Assembly (NCBI RefSeq): GCF_020735465.1
Contig: NZ_CP085935.1
Span: 1 to 64,000 of the forward strand
Source: Collinsella stercoris DSM 13279
GTDB taxonomy: Bacteria; Actinomycetota; Coriobacteriia; Coriobacteriales; Coriobacteriaceae
Length of the DNA: 64,000 bases
Direction of reading: 5' to 3'
A program made the position numbers and the translations under genes. Shown one piece after another: positions 26,027-33,397 of the stretch (its first letter is position 1; each line of letters begins with the position of its first letter). The notes under the pieces were generated by a model. It did no database searches, was not told the origin of the DNA, and worked only from the letters and a program-made list of their open reading frames with translations.

Positions 26027-26917
26027 GTGGACAAGCGGCTGATCGGCGCAATTGAGGCGGGCGGTACCAAGATGGTGCTCGCAACCGGATATGCGGATGG
26101 CGCCATTGTGGAGCGGGCGAGTATCCCTACGGAGGAGCCCGCGCGTACGGTTCCCGCCATGATTGACTGGTTTGCGAGCAAGGGAATCGCCGCGCTGGGA
26201 ATCGCGGCGTTTGGGCCCACGGCGGTCAATCCCAAGTCGCCGGAGTACGGCCATATTCTGCAGACGCCCAAGCTCGCGTGGCGTGGTTACGACTTCCTTG
26301 GCGAGATGCAGCGCGGCCTTGCCGTACCCTGCGGATATGACACCGACGTGAACGGCGCCTGCCTGGGCGAGGTCATGTACGGCGCCGGCAAGGGGCTCGA
26401 CAACGTGGTCTATATCACGGTCGGCACCGGCATTGGCGCCGGCGTGTACGTGGGCGGTCAGCTGCTCCACGGCATGCTGCATCCTGAGGCTGGTCACATC
26501 ACACTCGCTCGCGTGCCCGGCGACGAGGACTTTGCCTGTCATTGCCCGAGCCATGACAGCTGCTTTGAGGGGCTCGCCGCGGGGCCTGCCGTGGTGGCTC
26601 GCTACGGCGTCGAGCGTGCGTCGGAGATGGCCGACGATGAGGGCTTTTTGGAGCTGGAGAGCACCTATATCGCCCAAGGTATCGCGACCTACATCTATAC
26701 GCTTTCCCCGCAGCGTATCGTGCTCGGCGGCGGCGTGCCCGACCATGCCCCCAAGCTCATGCCTCGCGTTCGCGCGAAGGTGCTTGAGCAGATCAACGGG
26801 TACCTGGCGACGCCGGAGCTCGCGGACATCGACGCCTACATCGTGCCGCCTGCATGTGACGGCAACCAGGGCGTCCTCGGTGCCATCGCACTGGGCGCAC
26901 GCGCGCTTGAGGGCTGA
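26027..26917 (+). CDS. ROK-family sugar kinase, probable fructokinase
   Basis: A 296-residue ATP-dependent hexose kinase. The N-terminal phosphate loop IGAIEAGGTKMVLA and the ROK signature region VYITVGTGIGAGVYVGGQLLHG are present. HPEAGH with CHCPSHDSCFEG supplies the His and three Cys of the ROK zinc site. The AGGTK-type N-terminus and length match bacterial ROK fructokinases. It starts with GTG 26027 after GGGAGG. Phosphorylated product could feed the mannose-6-phosphate isomerase gene 1.5 kb downstream, though the two are not in one operon. Its last codons (ALEG-stop) are repeated in the DNA that follows. Confidence 0.88.
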   Translation: MDKRLIGAIEAGGTKMVLATGYADGAIVERASIPTEEPARTVPAMIDWFASKGIAALGIAAFGPTAVNPKSPEYGHILQTPKLAWRGYDFLGEMQRGLAVPCGYDTDVNGACLGEVMYGAGKGLDNVVYITVGTGIGAGVYVGGQLLHGMLHPEAGHITLARVPGDEDFACHCPSHDSCFEGLAAGPAVVARYGVERASEMADDEGFLELESTYIAQGIATYIYTLSPQRIVLGGGVPDHAPKLMPRVRAKVLEQINGYLATPELADIDAYIVPPACDGNQGVLGAIALGARALEG

Positions 26918-27100
26918 CGGCGCATTCGAAGGCGGATGACCCCGTTTGATGGTTGAAAGAGCGCTCGAGGGCAGATGCCCCTCGCTCGAGGGTTGAAAGC
27001 GCACTCGAAGACGGACGACTCCGTTTGAACTCGGAGGCTGACGACCCCGTTTGAGGGCTGAAAGAGCGCTCGGAGGCAGGCGTTCCCGCTCGAGGGTTGA
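26904..27100. repeat. About ten 20-bp degenerate units echoing the ROK gene's 3' end
   Basis: Starting with the last codons and stop of the ROK gene (CGCTTGAGGGCTGA, 26904-26917), similar blocks recur at 26923, 26943, 26962, 26983, 27002, 27022, 27048, 27067 and 27087. The period is 19-21 nt apart from one longer step. Typical copies are CGCTCGAGGGTTGA (26983 and 27087) and CGTTTGAGGGCTGA (27048). Most retain a TGA at the same relative place. The remainder of the gap to 27275 has nothing recognisable. Confidence 0.75.
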
Positions 27101-27275
27101 CGACCCCTTCGCCTCTTTTGGCGTGCTCGCGGCATTGCAATGAGCCACAACGCTTGGCATGTAAAAGGCGGCGCCACGTAACCGAGCTGTCGGTTGCCAG
27201 CGCCGCTGTTTGAAAACGCGGTAACGGGGCACTCGAGCCCCTCCGTCGCACGGATCGCGATGAGCTGCGCTGTGT

Positions 27276-27830
27276 TTACCGTTCCAGCGCGGCGAGATAA
27301 TCGTCGACCGCCGCTTCGAGCGCACCCATGCTTCCGGGTTCGAGCGTGAGGGTGTCGCTGGCCCATTCTTCGGGGGAGAGCGCGAAGCCAAGGCTCGGCC
27401 CACCTATGCGCTCGACACCGATGGCCGCGAACAGGCGCTCGAGGTCCTTGCGCATGCCGGCCGTCGCCCCGCGTCCGCCCACGCCGCTGACGGCGGCGCG
27501 CTTGCCCTTGATAGCGGAGGGGCTGGTACGGTCATGCTCATCGAGCGGGCGCGAGAGCCAGTCGAGCAGGTTCTTGAGGCCGCCAGGGATTTGATAGTTG
27601 TATTCGGGGGAGAAGAACCAGAGGCCGTCGGCGCTCAAGACGGCGGCGCGGGCCGCGGCGACCGGATCGGGCGTGGGCCATTCGATGTCCTGGTCCATAA
27701 AGGGGATGTCACGCCAGTCGAGGTAAGAGACCTCGGCTCGGTCGCCGATGATGCGCTCGACCTCGCGGGCGAGTTGACGGTTGAACGAGTGCTCGCGCAG
27801 CGAGCCCACAATCATGAGAATTCGGGGCAT
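27276..27830 (-). CDS. NAD(P)H-dependent FMN reductase, flavodoxin-like fold
   Basis: A 184-residue flavoprotein of the NADPH-dependent FMN reductase / chromate reductase group. The FMN phosphate loop is VGSLREHSFNRQLA, and SPEYNYQIPGGLKNLLDW (about 75-92) is the conserved flavin-contacting block; GVGGRGATAG follows. The start is ATG 27830 because AAAGGAG lies upstream, rather than the frame start at 27860. It probably reduces flavin or quinone-like substrates. It stands alone, transcribed away from manA. Confidence 0.85.
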   Translation of the reverse strand: MPRILMIVGSLREHSFNRQLAREVERIIGDRAEVSYLDWRDIPFMDQDIEWPTPDPVAAARAAVLSADGLWFFSPEYNYQIPGGLKNLLDWLSRPLDEHDRTSPSAIKGKRAAVSGVGGRGATAGMRKDLERLFAAIGVERIGGPSLGFALSPEEWASDTLTLEPGSMGALEAAVDDYLAALER

Positions 27831-28401
27831 ACGAGCTCCTTTCGGGTGATGAGCGCCCATGCGCGCCGCTTCTGTAAGATGGTTCCCCCAAGGTGCTCTT
27901 TATTACCCACTAAGGCTGTATACATAAAAAGCCCGCGTAAAACGGCAATCGACTTGAGTGTTGTCTGTTTGGGCGATGGTCGTGGTCGGGTTGGGCTGGT
28001 GTTGGTGCTGCCGGGTTGCGGGCGCACTGCCGTTCACGCGGTGGAGTTTCGTGGCGGCGTTCGCGCATCGCCCTTGCGGCGACGGGGTGATGCCCGTGCC
28101 GGCCGTTGTCGGCTGCTGCCTGGCCCCATGGCGGCGTCGCCCGTTGCCTGACGTACGGGCGTCTGCCGCTACCTGGCCTGTGGCGCCGCCGACCGTTGTC
28201 GGGCGTGGGGGACATCGGCCGCTACCTGGCCTGTGATGGCGCCGCCCGTTGCTGGGGTCTCATGGCGCCGGGGCGTGTTTCTTTTGCTCCGCCTGCACGT
28301 GCCGCGGGTACAATGAAGGACGGACACGTGCCGCCTCTACCGGTGCGCGCATGTGACTGGCAGGTATAGGGACTGGCAGGTATAGGGAGAGGATGTAGGC
28401 G
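27831..28401. repeat. Divergent intergenic region with about 53-bp degenerate repeats
   Basis: About 570 nt with no gene. Between about 28090 and 28270 a unit of about 53 nt recurs two to three times. GCCGCTACCTGGCCTGTG is identical at 28165-28182 and 28218-28235, followed in each by GCGCCGCC and CCGTTG text. A TACAAT at 28309 may be the manA -10 box. The 5' part (27831-28000) presumably holds the promoter of the FMN reductase gene. Confidence 0.55.
28355..28386. repeat. Perfect 16-bp tandem duplication in the manA leader
   Basis: GACTGGCAGGTATAGG occurs twice head to tail (28355-28370 and 28371-28386), ending 15 nt before the manA ATG, so it falls in the leader and close to the ribosome-binding region. 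Confidence 0.9.
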
Positions 28402-29334
28402 ATGGATTCGATCATCAAGCTCGTGCCCGACTTCAAGGGCAAGATCTGGGGCGGCCGCCGCATGGCGGAGGACTTCGGGTATGAGATTCCGGATGGTCCC
28501 GTGGGCGAGTGTTGGGCCATCTCCGCGCACCCCAATGGCGACGACGCCATCGCCAGCGGCGAGTATGCCGGCAAGACCCTCTCGTGGCTGTGGGCCAACC
28601 ATCGCGAGCTGTTCGGCAACTGCGAGAGCGACGTGTTCCCGCTGCTCGTGAAGATCATCGACGCCGCCGACGACCTGTCCATCCAAGTGCATCCCGACGA
28701 CGCCTACGCCAGCGAGCACGAGAACGGCAGTCTGGGCAAGAAGGAGTGCTGGTACGTGCTTTCCGCCGATGAGGGCGGCACCATCGTGGTGGGCCAGAAC
28801 GCTCGCTCCCGCGAGGAGTTCGCGCAGATGGTCGAGGAGGGCCGCTGGGGCGAGCTTCTCAACGAGATTCCTGTCCACGCGGGCGATTTCTTCCAGATCG
28901 ATCCCGGCTGCGTGCATGCCATCAAGGGCGGCACGGTGATTCTCGAAACGCAGCAGTCGAGCGACGTGACCTACCGCGTGTACGACTACGACCGCCCCGG
29001 TGACGACGGCAAACTGCGTCCGCTGCACCTTGAGCAGTCCCTCGACGTCATCGACTACGCTATGCAGGCACCCGAGTCCGGCGAGGTCACGCAGCCCGAG
29101 GTCGACGGCGTGACGGTGCTGGTTTCCAACGACTGCTACACCGTCGAGCGCCTGCGCGTTGCGGGCAAGCTCACGTTTGCGACGCCGTATCCCTTCACGT
29201 GCGTGAGCGTGATCGAGGGCGAGGGCACCGTGAACGGCGAGCCGGTCGTCAAGGGCAGCCACCTGCTGGCGCTCGCTGCCTGCGATGAGCTGGTGCTCAC
29301 CGGCGACATGACGGTCATCACCTCTCACCTGTAG
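28402..29334 (+). CDS. manA: Mannose-6-phosphate isomerase, class I
   Basis: It interconverts mannose 6-phosphate and fructose 6-phosphate using a zinc ion. The 310-residue cupin protein begins with IIKLVPDFKGKIWGGRRMAE, and the zinc ligands lie in QVHPDD (about 95-100), KKECWYVL (about 114) and DPGCVHAIKGG (about 170), typical of the short Firmicutes-type ManA. The ribosome site is weak (GAGAGGATG, 28387-28395). No sugar-transport gene adjoins it; the ROK kinase upstream may be part of the same metabolic route. Confidence 0.94.
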   Translation: MDSIIKLVPDFKGKIWGGRRMAEDFGYEIPDGPVGECWAISAHPNGDDAIASGEYAGKTLSWLWANHRELFGNCESDVFPLLVKIIDAADDLSIQVHPDDAYASEHENGSLGKKECWYVLSADEGGTIVVGQNARSREEFAQMVEEGRWGELLNEIPVHAGDFFQIDPGCVHAIKGGTVILETQQSSDVTYRVYDYDRPGDDGKLRPLHLEQSLDVIDYAMQAPESGEVTQPEVDGVTVLVSNDCYTVERLRVAGKLTFATPYPFTCVSVIEGEGTVNGEPVVKGSHLLALAACDELVLTGDMTVITSHL

Positions 29335-29603
29335 CCTCTCCGCTGCGTCTCGGCGGAACGCCGCTACTTCCGCCTGAGAGGACACCGCCTCGGCTTTCAA
29401 ACGATATGTGGCCTTCGGCTTCGGAAATCATCTCGATTTTGTGGTCGAAGGCCACGTTTCATTTAGAATGCCTCGCGAAGGCCGCTCTCGTTAGGGGCGG
29501 GCGCGGATAGGCGAACGCGCACCTGCCTCCCAAGAACGTGCGCGTCTGGTCTTGATCGCACATTGCAGACACCCTTCGGGGTTCTGTTGCCCTATACTCA
29601 CTC
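29335..29603 (+). other. manA-thiamine operon gap: hairpins and -10 box
   Basis: No gene is seen here. A dyad GTGGCCTTCG / CGAAGGCCAC (29408-29417 and 29446-29455), followed by GTTTCATTT, is a plausible manA terminator. TATACT at 29593-29598 is the likely -10 box for the TPP-riboswitch transcript; no matching -35 hexamer is seen. Confidence 0.5.
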
Positions 29604-29785
29604 ATGTACCAACGGGGAGCTGGCGGAGGCCGGCTGAGAGGAAGCCCGTGGGGTCGCACATCGAACTGCGCCGCGCCGTATGGCACGCGAATGGCTCGAC
29701 ATCGATTCGGCATCACGCCGACGCCGCGCCCCGCACCGCTTCGACCCGCAACCTGATCCGGGTAATGCCGGCGTAGGGATCGAGC
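29604..29785 (+). ncRNA. TPP (THI-box) riboswitch
   Basis: The thiamine-pyrophosphate aptamer is recognised by its conserved blocks in order: GGGGAGC (29614), GGCTGAGAG (29632), then, after a long variable P3 arm, CGACCCGCAACCTGATCCGG and GGTAATGCCGGCGTAGGGA ending near 29779. The P3/P3a extension is longer than in minimal versions. It precedes the thiamine-uptake operon and should switch it off when TPP is abundant. Confidence 0.93.
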
Positions 29786-29842
29786 AGCCTTGTTCCAAAC
29801 CGACGTGCGCGCTGGAAACAGCAGACGTCGCGAACGTGCGAG

Positions 29843-29877
29843 CGGGCCCCTACGAACAATCGAGGGGTCCGTTTTTT
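29843..29877 (+). terminator. Intrinsic terminator of the TPP riboswitch expression platform
   Basis: CGGGCCCCT pairs with AGGGGTCCG (one G-U pair) across an 11-nt loop, directly followed by six T. It lies between the aptamer and the first gene, so it is the likely TPP-dependent attenuator. Confidence 0.85.
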
Positions 29878-29898
29878 GTGGCCCCGGAAAGGATGCTC

Positions 29899-30207
29899 AT
29901 GGAAGCAAGCGTGGCAATTCAGGTCCTGCCGCAGCGTGTGGGTGGCAACGAGGAGGTCTGCCGCATCGTCGATGAAGCGATCGCCTACATCCAGACCAAG
30001 TTCCCCGACGCGTACGTGGGGCCGTTCGAGACGGCCATCCAGGGCGAGTACGACCTGTGCATGGAGGTCGTGGCCGGTGTGAACCGCATCTGCGTCGAGG
30101 CTGGTGCGCCCGAGGTGGCCACCTACGTCAAGATCTTCTTCGCGCCTGAGGAGGGCGTCCTTACCACCGAGGAAAAAATCAGCAAGTACCACGAGAACGA
30201 TGCCTAG
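29899..30207 (+). CDS. Thiamine-binding protein, MTH1187/YkoF-type (DUF77)
   Basis: A 102-residue small soluble ferredoxin-like-fold protein. The N-terminus VAIQVLPQ, the central AYIQTKFPDAYVGPFETAIQG and the end EEKISKYHEN match the DUF77 thiamine-binding family. Its position directly after a TPP riboswitch supports the role. ATG 29899 is preferred over 29893 because GGAAAGG is 6 nt upstream. It is the first gene of the operon. Members of this family bind thiamine or HMP in the cytoplasm; its precise job in transport is not established. Confidence 0.88.
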   Translation: MEASVAIQVLPQRVGGNEEVCRIVDEAIAYIQTKFPDAYVGPFETAIQGEYDLCMEVVAGVNRICVEAGAPEVATYVKIFFAPEEGVLTTEEKISKYHENDA

Positions 30208-30298
30208 GGGCGCGCGTTCAGCGCATTGCGCGCCGCATGGGGATGCTGTAGTCGACGCCAGCGGCGATAAGGGCGCACATTTTGTAGGAAAAGGCGTT

Positions 30299-31120
30299 TT
30301 GAAGCGCTTTTCTTGCCTTGGTAAGGAGAAATGTGCGGGCTTTACACCGGGCCTGTTGTCGACACTGTCGATTTTGGCTGCACCTTTGACCGTTTTGTGC
30401 CTACTGCTCGCCTGGCAGGCGGTCTGTTCCGCCGGTCTGGTCCCGCCGTTCATGCTGCCGAGTCCCGTGAGCGTGGCGCAAGCGCTCGTGACCGACTGGC
30501 CGCTGCTCGCGAGCCATGCGGCCACCTCGCTTGCCGAAGCGGGCCTGGGGCTCGGCGCGGGCGTGGCCCTCGGGTTCGTGGTCGCGCTCGCCATGGATCG
30601 CTTTGAGCTGCTGTACCGTGCGTTTTATCCCATCGTCGTGCTCACCCAGACCATCCCGACCGTCGCCATAGCGCCGCTTTTGGTGCTGTGGTTTGGCTAC
30701 GGGATGCTGCCCAAGGTGGTGCTGATCGTGGTGACAACCTTCTTTCCCATCACGGTCGGCCTGCTTGAGGGCTTGCGCTCGGTTGACCCGGACGAGATCG
30801 ACCTCATGCGCGCCATGGGCGCCTCGCGCTGGCAGATCATGCGCCACGCGAAGCTGCCCGCCGCGTTGCCGCAGCTCTTTGGCGGCCTCAAGATCTCGGC
30901 GGCCTACGCCATCGTGGGTGCCGTGATCGCCGAATGGCTGGGTGGCTTTTCCGGGCTGGGCGTGTACATGACGCGCGTGCGCAAGGCGTATTCGTTCGAC
31001 AAGATGTTCGCGGTGATCTTCCTGATTTCCGCGTTGAGCCTGGTGCTCATGTGGGTGGTCGATGCGCTGCGCCGCGCAGTGATGCCCTGGGAGCGCGCAG
31101 GCGAATCCAACAGGCGCTAG
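30299..31120 (+). CDS. ABC transporter permease, thiamine/HMP uptake
   Basis: The membrane-spanning subunit of an ABC importer of the TauC/SsuC/ThiX type. Six hydrophobic stretches are visible. The EAA loop reads EIDLMRAMGASRWQIMRHAKLPAALPQLFGGLK and contacts the ATPase. The likely start is TTG 30299, with AGGAAAAGG 4 nt upstream, giving 273 residues. An alternative ATG at 30200 overlaps the previous gene's stop but would add 33 residues unlike any permease N-terminus. Regulation by the TPP riboswitch upstream indicates thiamine or its pyrimidine moiety as substrate. Confidence 0.87.
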   Translation: MKRFSCLGKEKCAGFTPGLLSTLSILAAPLTVLCLLLAWQAVCSAGLVPPFMLPSPVSVAQALVTDWPLLASHAATSLAEAGLGLGAGVALGFVVALAMDRFELLYRAFYPIVVLTQTIPTVAIAPLLVLWFGYGMLPKVVLIVVTTFFPITVGLLEGLRSVDPDEIDLMRAMGASRWQIMRHAKLPAALPQLFGGLKISAAYAIVGAVIAEWLGGFSGLGVYMTRVRKAYSFDKMFAVIFLISALSLVLMWVVDALRRAVMPWERAGESNRR

Positions 31121-31356
31121 CGCTTCGAGTTGGAGCAAGTGCCAATTCGAGACAGTGAAGACGAGGAGCGCTGGGAACCTTGGCGTGAGCACCTCAAATG
31201 AGTGCCTGTTCCCAATTTGAGGTGTCGGGAGCCTTGGCGTGAGGGCCCGGCGCCAACTCGCAATATCAGGCATGCGGCCAAGGTGTCGCTTTTTGGCGAC
31301 GAGGCCGTTGAACAAAAACAGTGCGGTGCGCGAGCGCCGTTAAGAGGAGATATCTC
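31121..31356. repeat. Intra-operon gap with direct and inverted repeats
   Basis: GGGAACCTTGGCGTGAG (31173) and GGGAGCCTTGGCGTGAG (31227) are near-identical direct repeats 54 nt apart. CACCTCAAAT and ATTTGAGGTG form a dyad between them (about 31190-31224). No gene is present. It interrupts the otherwise compact thiamine operon and may contain an extra promoter or processing site. Confidence 0.5.
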
Positions 31357-32457
31357 ATGAAAGACAAGATGATGAACATCGAGGCCGCCGGTAAGACGGT
31401 CGTTGGCAACCTGATTTCCGAGCGCGCGATGTCGCGCCGTGCGGTGCTGCGTGCGGGTACGGCGGGCCTGGGACTCGCTGGTGCCGCAGCGCTTGCGGGC
31501 TGCGGCGGCGCGCCCAAGGGTAGCGGCTCGGCATCGACTGCGGGCGGCTCGAAGCTGCGCAAGGTCACTTTTGCCCTGGACTGGACGCCCAACACCAACC
31601 ACACGGGCGTCTACGTGGCCGCCGAGCGCGGCTACTACAAGGATGCCGGCTTGGATGTGGAGATCGTCCAGGCGCCCGAGGACGGGGCCGACGCCCTCGT
31701 GGCCTCTGGCGACGCGCAGTTCGGCGTGTCCTTCCAAGACACCATGGCGTCCTACCTGTCCTCGGATGATCCCCTGCCCGTGACGGCCGTTGCCGCCATC
31801 ATCCAGCACAACACCTCCGGCATCATCAGCCTGAAGGAAAAGGGCATCACGAGTCCCGCCAAAATGGCCGGTCACACCTATGCCACGTGGGAGATGCCCA
31901 TCGAGCAAGGCGTGATCCAGCGCTGCGTCGAGGCGGACGGCGGCGACTTCAGCCAGGTCAAGATGATTCCCTCCACGGTGACCGACGAGGTCACGGCGCT
32001 CAGCACCGACCAGGTCGACTGCATCTGGATCTATTGGGCCTGGGCGGGCGAGAAGTGCGACCTGGCGGGGCTCGAGACCAACTACTTCGCATTTGCCGAC
32101 ATCGACTCGGTGTTCGACTTCTACACCCCGGTGATCATCGCAAACGACGACGCGATCAAGAAGGACCGCGCGATGGTGCAGGCGTTCGTGGACGCCACGC
32201 GCCGCGGATACGAGGATTGCATCTCCGATCCCGACGGCGCGGCCGAGGTCTTGCTCAAGGCCGCGCCCGAGCTCGAGCACGACCTGGTGGTGGCGAGCCA
32301 ACGCTACCTGGCCGATCAATATCGCGCCGACGCCGCCGTGTGGGGTCAGATCGACCAGGGTCGATGGGATGCCTTTTACGAGTGGGTCGCTGCCCAGGGC
32401 TTTGCGCCGGATTTCGAGCCCGGCGCCGGCATGAGCGCCGATTTCATCGAGGCGTAG
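31357..32457 (+). CDS. NMT1/THI5-like substrate-binding lipoprotein, thiamine precursor uptake
   Basis: The extracellular binding subunit of the importer, 366 residues. A signal sequence with a twin-arginine-like start (MSRRAVLRAG) ends in the lipobox LAGC, so the mature protein is lipid-anchored at the Cys. The mature part begins VTFALDWTPNTNHTGVYVAAERGYY, the hallmark of the NMT1/THI5-like (ThiY) family that binds formyl-aminopyrimidine or HMP. AGAGGAGA precedes ATG 31357. The ATPase gene starts 4 nt after its stop. The exact ligand is not certain. Confidence 0.92.
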   Translation: MKDKMMNIEAAGKTVVGNLISERAMSRRAVLRAGTAGLGLAGAAALAGCGGAPKGSGSASTAGGSKLRKVTFALDWTPNTNHTGVYVAAERGYYKDAGLDVEIVQAPEDGADALVASGDAQFGVSFQDTMASYLSSDDPLPVTAVAAIIQHNTSGIISLKEKGITSPAKMAGHTYATWEMPIEQGVIQRCVEADGGDFSQVKMIPSTVTDEVTALSTDQVDCIWIYWAWAGEKCDLAGLETNYFAFADIDSVFDFYTPVIIANDDAIKKDRAMVQAFVDATRRGYEDCISDPDGAAEVLLKAAPELEHDLVVASQRYLADQYRADAAVWGQIDQGRWDAFYEWVAAQGFAPDFEPGAGMSADFIEA

Positions 32458-32461
32458 GGGC

Positions 32462-33217
32462 ATGGCGACGCTTGCGGTCGAAGGCGTGTCTCAGGGGTTT
32501 GACGGGCTGAGCGTGCTCGACGACGTCAGCCTCACGGTGGAATCCGGGCAGGTGGCGTGCCTGCTCGGCCCCTCCGGTTGCGGCAAGACCACGCTGTTCC
32601 ATGTGGTGGCGGGCCTCGCCCGCCCGCGTTCGGGGCGTGTGCTGCTGGATGGTCACGACATAACGGGGCGGCCGGGGAGCCTGTCGTACATGCTGCAAAA
32701 GGATCTTCTCCTGCCGCATAAGACCGTCATCGACAACGTGGCGTTGCCGCTCGTGCTCAAGGGCGCGTCCCGCAGCGAGGCTCGCGAGAGGGCGGAGGGC
32801 CTCTTTGAGCTGTTTGGGCTCTCGGGCGTGGAGGGCCGCTGGCCGGCGGAGCTTTCCGGAGGCCAGCGGCAACGCGCCGCGCTGATGCGCAGCTATCTGT
32901 TCTCGCATGAGTTCATGCTGCTCGATGAGCCGTTCTCTGCGCTCGACGCCTTCACCAAGGCGGAGCTGCACACGTGGTTCCTGAGCGTGATGGATGCCTG
33001 CGGCGCATCGGCGCTCGTGGTGACGCACGATATCGACGAGGCGGTCAAGATCGGGGATGTCATCTTCGTCATGCGCGGAGCTCCGCAAAAAGGCGACCCC
33101 GCCCGCATCGTAGGTTGCGAGCGCGTCTCGTGCCCGCACCCAAAGCGCGCCGAGTTTGCCGTCTCCCCGGAGTTTTTGGAGCACAAGCGCCATGTGCTCG
33201 AGCTCCTGCGGTCATAG
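32462..33217 (+). CDS. ABC transporter ATP-binding protein, thiamine/HMP uptake
   Basis: The energising subunit, 251 residues. Walker A is LLGPSGCGKTTL, the Q-loop MLQKDLLLPH, the signature LSGGQRQRAAL, Walker B FMLLDEPFSALD and the switch histidine in VVTHDIDEA. Sequence type matches the TauB/SsuB/ThiZ branch. A GGGG site just before ATG 32462 and a gap of 4 nt show coupling with the binding protein. The protein ends in a short family-variable tail (PEFLEHKRHVLELLRS). Confidence 0.94.
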   Translation: MATLAVEGVSQGFDGLSVLDDVSLTVESGQVACLLGPSGCGKTTLFHVVAGLARPRSGRVLLDGHDITGRPGSLSYMLQKDLLLPHKTVIDNVALPLVLKGASRSEARERAEGLFELFGLSGVEGRWPAELSGGQRQRAALMRSYLFSHEFMLLDEPFSALDAFTKAELHTWFLSVMDACGASALVVTHDIDEAVKIGDVIFVMRGAPQKGDPARIVGCERVSCPHPKRAEFAVSPEFLEHKRHVLELLRS

Positions 33218-33346
33218 GGAAGGTCTTTCGGACCCCCTCCCTCCCTGACATTCGGCTTGCAGAGCTGTCCTGTTCCTTACATACCATTACCCGCAGCTGA
33301 CGCGTCTATGCGTCACCCTGAACATTCGGCTCCTATCATCCCAACG

Positions 33347-33368
33347 CAGCGCTGGATAAGCAGCGCTG
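33347..33368. promoter_or_regulatory. Double CAGCGCTG palindrome before the surface phosphatase gene
   Basis: The self-complementary octamer CAGCGCTG occurs at 33347-33354 and 33361-33368, separated by GATAAG, 29 nt before the start codon. It may be an operator or a leader hairpin. Confidence 0.45.
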
Positions 33369-33397
33369 TACGGTCCAAACATGATTGGGGAGAGATG

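Noticed and set aside
30331..30606. Frame starting ATG after AAGGAG within the permease gene
   Set aside because: The spacing to the ATG is 2 nt, the product is Arg-rich and shadow-like, and the overlapping frame is an unmistakable ABC permease.
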